From Aureispira sp964404215 (GTDB taxonomy: Bacteria > Bacteroidota > Bacteroidia > Chitinophagales > Saprospiraceae), in NCBI GenBank assembly GCA_964404215.1, contig CAYOJF010000048.1, positions 1 to 36,944 of the forward strand: 36,944 nt of DNA, in the 5' to 3' direction. The notes under the pieces are model-generated. The model was given only the letters and a program-made list of their open reading frames with translations, had not been told where the DNA came from and ran no database searches. Both the position numbers and the translations under genes were made by a program. Positions 15,601-24,073 of the stretch are shown here, piece by piece; position 1 is the first letter of the stretch; each line of letters begins with the position of its first letter.

Positions 15601-18600
15601 NNNNNNNNNNNNNNNNNNNNNNNNNNNNNNNNNNNCACATCCATTGGTATCTACTTGTGTCGCAAAGTAGTCCGTACTTGCTGTCAATACGCCTGTATTA
15701 TACATAGAACCTGTTGCGACTAAATTAGTCAATGCTGCTGCATCATACCAATTAACAACACCTGTTGCTGTTGCCGTCAAGTTCGCATCTTCTCCTGAAC
15801 AAATCGTTACGCCTGTTGCGGTTGGTGCTGCTGGTAAGGCATTTACGGTTACACCGATTGCCGCTACAGGAGAAACACAGGTACCATCATCTTCCGCTGC
15901 ATAAAACAAATAATTCCCCGATGCTAATACTCCTGCATTAAAAGTAGCTGTCGGGTTAGCAACAGACATTGCTACTGTAGCTATTACTGTATTGGTATTA
16001 TCAAAAAATACAATATTCCCTGTACCCGAGCCCGTTGCTGTCAAAATAACATTTGCTCCTGTACAAACCTCAATCGGACTGGTACTTGGAGTGGGTGGTA
16101 AAGGATTTACAGTAGCTGTGACAGGTACTGTGTTGCTCACACATCCTGTTCCTGCTGTTTCTTGTACATAATACGTCTCATTTTGAGTTAAAGCTGGAGT
16201 AGTAAAACTAGTTCCTGTCCCAACCATTACAGTAGCCGCTGCATCTGCATACCAGTTTGTGGTACCACCTGCATTTGTTGCTGTTAATGTAGCTGTTGCT
16301 CCTGCACAAATAGTAGCTCCAGTTCCTGTCGGATCAACAGGGTTAGGATTTACAGTTACGGTCACTGTAGCAGAAACACTCTCACAAGTATTTGTATCGG
16401 TTTGTGTAATGAAGTAATTCGTTGTTGTCGTTAAAATTGGTGTTGTGTAAGCATTACCACTTCCAACCAATGTAGTCAGTGCTGCATCGCTATACCAACT
16501 AATCAATCCTGTTCCATTAGCGGCCAAATTAGCATCTTCCCCAGCACAAATTGTTGTTCCAGTTGCTGTCGGTGCTGCAGGCAATGCGTTTACTACTGCT
16601 GAAATAGCCGTAGTATTAGAAATACAAGTACCATTATCTTCTGCTACAAAAAATCCATATGTTCCCACTCCTAATGCTCCTGCATTAAAAGTTCCAACTG
16701 GGTTAGTAGCAGTCATCGTAATTCTTCCGACCTCTACATTAGAACTGTTATAGAATACTAAATCTCCAGTCCCCGATCCGGTTGCTGTCAAGATGACATT
16801 ATCACCAGTACATACTGCTACTGGATTGGCGGTTGGATTATTCGGCAATTGATTAACCACTACTTCTGCTGTAGTTAGTGAACCTGGACATCCAGTTCCT
16901 CCTTGACCTGCATAAAATACAGTCGTTTGATTAAGTATAGGAGTTGTAAATGTAAATGGACTAGGTCCTGTTGCCAATGTAATTTGTCCTAAAGCATCTG
17001 AGAACCAAGAAACATTACCTGCTGTTGGCAATGTTGCCGTTAACATCCCTGCTTCTCCAGCACATACCGTATCAGCATTTACTGTTGGTCCTACTCCTGC
17101 TGCTATCACATCAAACGAGAAATAAGTAGGGACTGACCATCCACAACATTCATCTCTCACTCTCAATCTTGCATGATAACTAACGGTACTACCTGTTACT
17201 GGTGTTGGCCAAGAAGCTACTCTAGTTGTAAATAAAGCTTCTGGTGTACCGGTATTATTACCATCTTCAAATATGATCCATTCGTACTCAGCTGCACCAC
17301 TCACAGTCGTATTCATTACAAAAGCATCCCCTTCACAAACAGTAGGGTTCATATTAGCAGCAAAACCAGGTAAAGGTCTATTATCTCTAATATAAATAAA
17401 GCTTTCATAAGCTGTACCTCCTATGGTCAAATCGTAATGCCCTGTAGCATTGTATCCAACAATAGCAGTTGCAGATGTATTGTTATAAGTAGATGTTGTT
17501 TGAGTCAAGTCATTGATATAGGTAGACCCTGTTAAGGTTCCCCATGTACCACCAGCTTTGGTGATAACAATTTCTGAGTTAGTACATCCACCAAACATAG
17601 ATGCCGTTACAGTTTGTGGGTTTGGTATACTAGTACCTACGCGAGTTACACCTCTTGTAGCAACACTTGAACCACTAGCACCCTGACGTCCACGACCACC
17701 ATTTCCACCACGGCCACCGTTTCCACCACGGCCACCGCCACCAACTTCACCACTTCCAGCTCCACCATTTCCACCGTTTCCACCAGTTCCACCAGTTCCA
17801 CCAAATCCACCTGCTCCGCCTGCTCCTGCAGCACCTACAGTAATAGCTATATCTTGTATAGTACCTGGTGTATTTCCTGTTTCAGCATAGATCCCGAAGG
17901 AACCTCCTCCACCGAAACCACCAAATCCACCAGTTCCACCTTGGCCGCCGCCGCTTTCCAGGGCTCCAGCACCACCTTGACCGCCTTNNNNNNNNNNAAA
18001 GTACCTTGATGTCCAGTTCCACCAGCACCACCGCCGCCACCAGCTCCACCAGTAGCATCTGCACCTCGTGCACCTTGTCCACCAGGAACAAAAAACTGAC
18101 CAAAAGTTGCTGCTGGAGGTGTTGCAGTTGCATTAGTACCATTAGTACCTGCTCCTCCTGCATTACCGGGGCTTCCAGTAACCCCATCATCTCCATTTCC
18201 TTGATAAGGGGTAAGAGGTGCTCCATTTCCACCAACTGCACCAGCTCCGCCATTTCCACCACGGCCTCCGCCTCGAGCAACGGTACCATCATCTCGACCA
18301 CCAGCACCACCACCACCACCAGCACCACCATTGCGGCTACCAGATCCTGTTGCTCCTGCACTTCCTGTTGTTGTTCCATTACAAGTAACTGCCCCTGCAC
18401 CTCCTGCGGCTCCACCTGCTCCTGCTCCGCCATTTCCATCATCTGTTCCTCCTGCTCCTCCACAGTTAGTTCCATCATCGTCACTCCTATGTCCAGTATT
18501 TCCTGTTGCCCCAGCTGCTCCATTAGCACCAGTAGCACCCACGGCTCCTGTAGAAGCGGCTGGTGCAGTAATATCTAATCTAGAGAAAAAGAAATTTGAA

Positions 18601-19097
18601 GAATTAGCCACATGAATACCATAAGCTGAACGACCTCTACTATTAGAGGTTCCAGCTACTGCTCGTGTATTTGTTATTTCCAAATCCTTGATATAAACAT
18701 CCGTAACACCATTTAATCGAACAGCAATATAATGTCCATTCCCCGCACTCGTTGTTAAAGGGGCATTGACTCGAAGCTCTGTCGTCAATGAACTGTTTTT
18801 AATCCACTCTCCACCAGCTCCTATTTCATACCCTCCATCCAATACCGTATTGGTAGGTAATGAAAGTGTGACAGAGAAATTATAAACGCCATTCAACAAC
18901 TTAATGTGATGCTTAGTTGCCGTCACCAATGTAAGTGCATTCGTTAAATTGGTCGGATTGCCTATCGTACCAGGTGCTGTAGCAGAACCTGTTTGAGACA
19001 CATAAATTAAATCGCTACAATTGGTTTGTGCTTGGGCATGCTGTAGAAGCAGCCCCATCAATAAAACCAATAGTGGCATACGTAGGGAATTTTTCAT
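12666..19097 (-). CDS. giant T9SS type B adhesin-like protein: beta-helix with Gly-rich loops, Ig-like array, CHU_C tail
   Basis: One gene that appears as three frames only because it crosses assembly gaps at 17988-17997 and 15536-15635. Start ATG at 19097; signal peptide 1-23 (HAQAQ). Residues about 28-180 are a right-handed beta-helix start (LIYVSQTGSATAPGTIGNPT; NSSNFFFSRLDI). A Gly/Ala/Asn-rich region of about 290 residues follows, interrupted by helix-like rungs (GIYAETGNTPGTIQDIAI). A Cys-containing unit precedes about 17 Ig-like domains of ~80 residues, most of the CHU_C-associated type (TICSGEDANL...NWYADAALTNLV...TDYFATQ). The last ~85 residues are the gliding-motility/type B sorting domain (FTPNGDGINDTW, WDGTYNGQPLPDGTYWY, GAVTMKR). 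About 2,100 residues are visible. Expected to be exported by T9SS and held at the cell surface, as an adhesin or gliding protein; that role is inferred. Confidence 0.9.
14650..14810 (-). repeat. 161-bp repeat, copy A (identical to copy B at 15373-15533)
   Basis: Bases 14650-14810 match 15373-15533 without a difference, 723 bases apart (241 codons). They code the same part of two Ig-like domains in the giant adhesin gene. Identity at third codon positions points to recent duplication or gene conversion. Confidence 0.95.
15373..15533 (-). repeat. 161-bp repeat, copy B, ending at the assembly gap
   Basis: Identical to 14650-14810 and ends two bases before the run of N at 15536, which suggests that the assembler broke because of this repeat. 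The other gap edge (15636 onward) is likewise highly similar to 15189-15390. Confidence 0.95.
15536..15635. other. assembly gap (100 N) inside the Ig-like array
   Basis: Exactly 100 N, a placeholder length. The flanking frames require a true length divisible by three. By alignment with sibling domains the least missing piece is about 44-45 codons (about 132-135 bases), from after VDTNGC to before DAALTN; extra whole domains of about 240 bases may also be absent. Confidence 0.95.
17650..18545 (-). repeat. Gly-rich low-complexity coding region
   Basis: Coding strand of the adhesin gene rich in GGT/GGA/GGC with GCT, ACT and AAC codons, giving runs such as GGAGGGGGAGG and collagen-like GxxGxx spacing. 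GC content is clearly higher than the surroundings. Several long antisense frames over it (Ser/Thr/Cys- or Pro-rich) are artefacts of the codon bias. Confidence 0.85.
17988..17997. other. assembly gap (10 N) in the Gly-rich region
   Basis: Ten N. The frame before the gap ends GTGHQGT and resumes as GGQGGAGALESGGG in another phase, so the true gap length must be 2 modulo 3 (for example 8, 11 or 14), if the gene is intact. Confidence 0.95.
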
Positions 19098-19122
19098 ATT
19101 TAATATTTCATTATAAAAAATA

Positions 19123-19148
19123 GAGGTGTCGTACCATAACGATACCTC
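19123..19148 (-). other. short hairpin in leader of the giant adhesin gene
   Basis: 10-bp inverted repeat with one mismatch (19123-19132 with 19139-19148), 26 bases before the ATG. It could affect translation start; there is no further support. The rest of 19149-19317 shows no gene and no clear TAnnTTTG promoter. Confidence 0.3.
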
Positions 19149-19317
19149 GTAACTAGCCCAAGTTAAGGTTTTTTTAACAAAAAAACATATAATTATTAGA
19201 TACTTTAACTAAAGCTACCCCTACAAATATTGATCTTAGATCTATTTCTATTTAATTGTCGTCCAAAGTAGTAGAACTAAACTCCTCCCTAGTTTATGTC
19301 TTTGTACTGTCCTAGTA

Positions 19318-20829
19318 TTAAGTACTTGGATTTATGCCGTATCGCTTTATTAACCGTTGGTTAACTTCATTGTTTTTGACTAAAACCACATCATAATCTT
19401 TAACGTAGTATATCATTGTCCACTGCCCATTACCTAGTAAATTGCCCATAAATTCTAGCTGTTCTATTGGTGCTCCTTCTAAACGAAAAATAACAGCATT
19501 AAAAAGATATTTGTCATGAATATGCTTCCAACCTTTAGGACGGAGAGTCTTTGGGAAGTATTCTGTGGTATAAAATGATGTAGTATGAGCTTGTGGCTGA
19601 CTAGATATATAGGTTGGTAGTTTATCAGGAACACCATAAGCCAGTGTTCCACTAATCGTAGTATTATTAAAAATATTCCCTTCTACCCCTACCTCTTTTA
19701 TAAAATCGATAATAGCAGTTTCTCTTTCCTGTACCCCATATCCAAAATTAGAAATAGGCTGATAAAATCCCGCTGTGCAAAAAGCAGGTAATAGCACGTA
19801 TAGTATCCAAACAGGTGGTTGATAAGAGAGTAAGTTTTGGTAGGGTTTATCTTCGAGATAATAATACTCAACTATACTAAAACTACTATACAAGAAAGGT
19901 AACACTAACAAAGGAGCCAATTGATTGGCCCACCAGCCTAAAGCAATAAAACTTATACTGGTCCCATAAAACCAAAATTTATATGCTTGCTTTTGTTTGA
20001 TTAATAGGATCAAATTAACCATACTGACTAGACTCAATAACATGATGTATAACAAACTATAAGAATGTACTAGTGAATAGGCTGCCCAAGTAGATCTTTG
20101 CCAAATTGGCATAATTAGAGGAGGGGCAATAATTTTTGACAGTGCTTGTTCTACTCCTCCTAGTCCGAAAGGATGGGCAAAACTTGCCATCACATTGAGT
20201 ATAAGGATTGGGAGCAACCATTTTAGACCTGCTCTATTACTAAAAATAGCCTGTATTACAGCCATTAATGACAGTAACCACCCTATCCAGAAGTATTCGT
20301 GGCTATTTACCCATATGAGCTGCAAAAGGGGTAAGAGAAAAAGCCATTTGTAGGTTATCTTTTGCTGTTGGTAGTAATATAAAATCAACCAAAATACCAC
20401 TGCAAATAAGTGTGTAAATAAAACACTACCGATGACCTGATGCAATGCAAATAACGGTGCTGCTAGCATTCCTAATAAAACCGTCCATAAAATATGATGT
20501 TCTTTTTGGAAGACTCGATAGATCGCTATAAAGCTCACTACATAGCCCATAGCGAGTATAAAATGTAATCCTGAAAAACCTATCCAACTATGGATTTTAT
20601 AAAAAATAGCTGCTCCTAACCAGTGATTGTTTTGCACGGTTACCTCTAGTGCAGTATAACTATGTTGATTGGTAGCCATAACACGACCATCTCTCCAAAA
20701 CCATTCTCCTTCTGTCAGCAGATAACCAAGTTCTGTATTGGAAAGCGTAATGTGGTTTGAAAGAGCAAGGAGTAAATACCCTCCTAAAAATAGTAGGATG
20801 AAATTCTTATAGCGATTCTCTTTTTTCAA
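19318..20829 (-). CDS. GT-C-fold-like polytopic membrane protein
   Basis: 503 residues with about ten hydrophobic helices. After the first helix an exported loop reads NTELGYLLTEGEWFWRDGRV, then MATNQHSYTA and NNHWLG. This is the Bacteroidota version of the DPWWHL-GRWILEHG-DPFSYT-NHEWL loop of a large family of bacterial GT-C-like membrane proteins, where the first loop carries the acidic residues used with lipid-linked sugars. The usual DxD/DP is replaced by NTE, so activity is uncertain. The last ~130 residues form a soluble exported domain. The likely role is glycosyl transfer at the outer face of the inner membrane; this is by family resemblance only. It is divergent from the HTTM gene with a 52-base shared upstream region. 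Confidence 0.7.
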   Translation of the reverse strand: MKKENRYKNFILLFLGGYLLLALSNHITLSNTELGYLLTEGEWFWRDGRVMATNQHSYTALEVTVQNNHWLGAAIFYKIHSWIGFSGLHFILAMGYVVSFIAIYRVFQKEHHILWTVLLGMLAAPLFALHQVIGSVLFTHLFAVVFWLILYYYQQQKITYKWLFLLPLLQLIWVNSHEYFWIGWLLSLMAVIQAIFSNRAGLKWLLPILILNVMASFAHPFGLGGVEQALSKIIAPPLIMPIWQRSTWAAYSLVHSYSLLYIMLLSLVSMVNLILLIKQKQAYKFWFYGTSISFIALGWWANQLAPLLVLPFLYSSFSIVEYYYLEDKPYQNLLSYQPPVWILYVLLPAFCTAGFYQPISNFGYGVQERETAIIDFIKEVGVEGNIFNNTTISGTLAYGVPDKLPTYISSQPQAHTTSFYTTEYFPKTLRPKGWKHIHDKYLFNAVIFRLEGAPIEQLEFMGNLLGNGQWTMIYYVKDYDVVLVKNNEVNQRLIKRYGINPST

Positions 20830-20881
20830 AATTGTAATGTTTTGTACAACCCAAGTTAATTAAAAGTTTTAGTTTTATAGA

Positions 20882-22468
20882 ATGAATATGAGTATAAAGC
20901 CTATGAAATTTCCATCTACAACTACTTTATTTAAAGAGGTAAACGCTTCCTCCTTAGGAATCTTGCGACTCCTATTAGGGATTATCCTGCTGGAAGATTT
21001 CATTGAATTTTATCATTATTTCACCTATTATCTTGAGCCATCTGAATTCTACAATACCTATGAATTTTTTCATTGGGTACGGATGATGCCTGCCTATTAT
21101 ATTGATATATTCTTTTGTGCCTCCATCATGTCTTGTTTGTTATTTGCCTTTGGGATTCATTATAGGCTCAATGCAATTATCACCTTTCTGAGTTGGAGTT
21201 ATATTTTCTTGGTGGACAAAGGACATTATAACAACCACTATTATTTGGTTGCTATTTTCCTTTTCTTTTTCTGTATTACCAATGCAGATAGATGGGGATC
21301 ATTGACCAAATCCGAAAAGAACACCATCCCTTATTGGCAAGTCTTAATATTTAGGTGGCAATTTGCTATCCTCTATTTTTATGGTGGTTTAGCTAAGATT
21401 CATAGTGATTGGCTAAATGGTTTTCCGATGCGATACTGGTTGGAATACACCAGTAGTAACTACCCTTCCTTTATTCAGCCTATTTTCTACACCGACTTTA
21501 CGGCCATGGCATTTTCTTGGGGAGGATTGATTTTCGACCTCGGTATTCCATTTTTATTACTTTCTCGCCGATGGCGTGCTTGGGCTATTTTTCCTCTGAT
21601 TATGTTTCACACACTCAATGAAATCAGTTGGAATATTGGCGTTTTCCCAACTATTATGTTAGCCAGTACCCCTATCTTTTTTGATACCGATTGGGCAGAA
21701 AAATTGCTACAAAAAATCAATAGAAAATTTCTCTTGACTATTATCTCCATAGGCATCATATTATTGCCTATTAGTTACTATACATCTAGCACTATGCTTG
21801 CCTATGTCACGAAGTATATTATGCTATTATCTTATCCTACATTACTTTACTTGTTTTGGCAACGCAATCAACCTTCTACTGCTCCTGAAACAACTCCTAC
21901 TGCCAGCTATTATTGGAGTAGAAAAACCATAAGTCAGGCCTTCTTGTTGCTCTGGTTTAGTTTTCAATTGACTTTTCCATTCAGACATTGGCTGTACCAA
22001 GGCCACCCTTCCTGGACGGGAGAAGGACATTTATTTGCTTGGCGAATGATGTTGGTAGATACTGCTGATGCTTGGCGGATGAAGCTAATTGTACCAGAGA
22101 CTGGAGAAGAATTACCGATTGCTATTGACAAATATATGAACCATAGGCAATACCGCAAAATGAGAAGAACACCAAAATCGTTCTTGCGTTTTGCACATTA
22201 CATTAGAGACCAAGCGATTGAGAATGGCGTCAAAAACCCTGTCATAAAAATGGAAATATGGAAATCCGTCAACAATAGGGCACCAAAATTGCTGAATGAT
22301 ACTACCCTGAATTACGCTACGGTTCCATGCCAAGATGCTATCCATGCAGACTGGTTTACAGCATGGGAAGAAGGTGATGAAAAGCCAATTTATAGACAAG
22401 ATGCTTACGATAAATGGAAAGTTTTTCTGAAAGAAAATGGAGCGAATACAGAGGCCGTCTGGCGATAG
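20882..22468 (+). CDS. HTTM / vitamin K-dependent gamma-carboxylase-like membrane protein
   Basis: 528 residues. The N-terminal ~330 residues hold about eight membrane helices with the HTTM pattern: LGILRLLLGIILLEDFIEFY, the shared AILYFYGGLAKIHSDWLNG, and FHTLNEISWNIGVFPTIMLAS. These match bacterial relatives of vitamin K-dependent gamma-glutamyl carboxylase. The remainder has a membrane segment and a soluble domain (GHLFAWRMMLVDTADAWRMK) also seen in that family. Human carboxylase modifies Glu residues; most bacterial HTTM proteins have no proven reaction. It precedes the PhoX-family gene by 35 bases on the same strand, so they are probably co-transcribed. The start is the first ATG; M4 and M8 are alternatives. 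Confidence 0.85.
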   Translation: MNMSIKPMKFPSTTTLFKEVNASSLGILRLLLGIILLEDFIEFYHYFTYYLEPSEFYNTYEFFHWVRMMPAYYIDIFFCASIMSCLLFAFGIHYRLNAIITFLSWSYIFLVDKGHYNNHYYLVAIFLFFFCITNADRWGSLTKSEKNTIPYWQVLIFRWQFAILYFYGGLAKIHSDWLNGFPMRYWLEYTSSNYPSFIQPIFYTDFTAMAFSWGGLIFDLGIPFLLLSRRWRAWAIFPLIMFHTLNEISWNIGVFPTIMLASTPIFFDTDWAEKLLQKINRKFLLTIISIGIILLPISYYTSSTMLAYVTKYIMLLSYPTLLYLFWQRNQPSTAPETTPTASYYWSRKTISQAFLLLWFSFQLTFPFRHWLYQGHPSWTGEGHLFAWRMMLVDTADAWRMKLIVPETGEELPIAIDKYMNHRQYRKMRRTPKSFLRFAHYIRDQAIENGVKNPVIKMEIWKSVNNRAPKLLNDTTLNYATVPCQDAIHADWFTAWEEGDEKPIYRQDAYDKWKVFLKENGANTEAVWR

Positions 22469-22503
22469 TTTTTTTATAAAAATTCAAATCATAGAATCTT
22501 ATC

Positions 22504-23898
22504 ATGCAAAATTCTATTTCAAGAAGAAACTTCATGAAGACCTTAGGTGCGGTTAGCCTAGGCTTTTCGGGCTTACAGTCGTTTGCCAAAACAGGATTAT
22601 TTGAAGCAACTTCAGTACCTCATCAACTCCTCAAAGGCTATGGTAAATTAGTAGATAAGGGAATATTAAAGCTTCCAGCTAGTTTTTCTTACCAAATTAT
22701 TGCGGAAAGAGGCACCATGATGAATGATGGTCTACTACTACCAGGTAGAGGAGATGGAATGGGAGCTTTTGAGGGTAAAGATGGAAAAGTTATTCTGGTA
22801 AGAAACCATGAAAATTCAGCCACTGACTTGGTAGAATCCCCTTTTGGTCTAAAAAATAAACTTTGGAGTACAATCAACCCTAAAAGTGTATTTGACAATG
22901 GTTTTGGCAAAAATCCTCACCTAGGAGGTACTACCACTAGTGTTTACAATGAAAAAACGCAACAAGTCGAAAAAGTATTCATGAGTTTAGCTGGAACCGC
23001 CCGCAACTGTGCTGGTGGAATGACTCCTTGGGGATCATGGCTTACCTGTGAAGAATATGTTTGTGCCAAAGATGATAAAAACGAACAAAATCACGGTTAC
23101 GTCTTTGAAGTCCCTGCTTCTGAGAAAATGCGACTCAAGTATCCTGTTCCAATCCGAGCAATGGGGCGATTCAACCATGAAGCAGTTGCCGTAGATCCTC
23201 GTACAGGTATTGTCTATTTGACTGAGGATAGAGGTAATGGGCTTTTTTACCGTTTCATCCCCAAAGTAAAAGGAGCACTTCATAAAGGAGGCAAATTACA
23301 AGCATTGGCTTTTGTTTGGAAATCTAGCATGGATACTCGCAACTGGGAAACACAAAAAATAACGCCACAAACCAACTATGCCGTCAAATGGATTGACCTT
23401 AAAGACATTGATACGGACGCGGATGATTTAAGAATCAGAGGATATGCTCAGGGAGCAGCTATTTTTGCCAGAGGAGAAGGAATTTGGTTTGGCAACAATG
23501 AGCTTTATTTCGCCTGTACCAGTGGTGGACGTATTCACACGGGACAGATATTTAGATACCAACCTAGTCCACACGAAGGTACTGCCAAAGAACGAGAGAA
23601 AAAATACTATCCTCGTTTAGAATTATTTGCTGAGCCCAATGATACCAAATTATTAAAATATTGTGACAATTTGACCATTGCCCCTTGGGGTGATATTGTC
23701 TTTTGTGAAGATGGAAAGATGGGGACGAGAATCTTTGGAATTACACCAAAAGGAGACTTTTATCAAATTGCCGAAAACATTGGTTTTGAGTCCGAATTTG
23801 CTGGTGTTTGCTTCTCTCCATCTGGAAAAACCTTGTTTGTCAACATCCAAAAACCAGGACTTACACTAGCCATTACAGGCGACTGGACTAATACATAA
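22504..23898 (+). CDS. PhoX-family (DUF839) Tat-exported protein
   Basis: 464 residues. The N-terminus SRRNFMKTLGAVSLGFSG (R7-R8) is a twin-arginine signal, so it is exported folded, with cofactor. PhoX-family motifs are present: NHE (101-103), GGTTT (141-145), CAGGMTPWGSWLTCEE (169-184), FNHEAVAVDP, and YLTEDRGNGLFYRFIP. Characterised PhoX enzymes are Ca/Fe-dependent alkaline phosphatases with a beta-propeller; many family members lack proof of phosphatase activity. The distance to the HTTM gene suggests an operon. Complete length; nothing appears broken. Confidence 0.85.
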   Translation: MQNSISRRNFMKTLGAVSLGFSGLQSFAKTGLFEATSVPHQLLKGYGKLVDKGILKLPASFSYQIIAERGTMMNDGLLLPGRGDGMGAFEGKDGKVILVRNHENSATDLVESPFGLKNKLWSTINPKSVFDNGFGKNPHLGGTTTSVYNEKTQQVEKVFMSLAGTARNCAGGMTPWGSWLTCEEYVCAKDDKNEQNHGYVFEVPASEKMRLKYPVPIRAMGRFNHEAVAVDPRTGIVYLTEDRGNGLFYRFIPKVKGALHKGGKLQALAFVWKSSMDTRNWETQKITPQTNYAVKWIDLKDIDTDADDLRIRGYAQGAAIFARGEGIWFGNNELYFACTSGGRIHTGQIFRYQPSPHEGTAKEREKKYYPRLELFAEPNDTKLLKYCDNLTIAPWGDIVFCEDGKMGTRIFGITPKGDFYQIAENIGFESEFAGVCFSPSGKTLFVNIQKPGLTLAITGDWTNT

Positions 23899-23990
23899 AG
23901 TTTTGTTATAGAAGTGTTTATACCATAATAATAAACTAGAATTAACAAAAAAGTAATCTTAAATTTCAACTAAGGGTTAGATTTTTGTAG

Positions 23991-23998
23991 TATTTTTG
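23991..23998 (+). promoter_or_regulatory. putative -7 promoter element (TATTTTTG)
   Basis: TATTTTTG fits TAnnTTTG, 76 bases before the ATG at 24074. A further TTTTTG lies just upstream but too close to be the -33 element. Expected start of transcription near 24005. Confidence 0.4.
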
Positions 23999-24073
23999 TG
24001 GACTATTTCATTTCTGTCATTATATAGTGGTGGCCCATCAATATCTACTACTCTATCCAACACTTAAATTACT

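Noticed and set aside
12666..17100. Regular repeats that might suggest a CRISPR array
   Set aside because: The repeats are about 240 bases, lie within one open frame and code Ig-like domains; there are no short repeats with unique spacers.
15536..17998. Possible real frameshifts splitting the giant adhesin gene
   Set aside because: Both phase changes coincide exactly with runs of N of placeholder length, and the protein patterns continue on both sides, so assembly gaps explain them.
17868..18615. Long plus- and minus-strand frames rich in Ser/Thr/Cys, Pro or Glu/Val over the Gly-rich region
   Set aside because: They are out-of-frame or antisense reads of GGN-biased codons of the adhesin gene; no start signals or family patterns.
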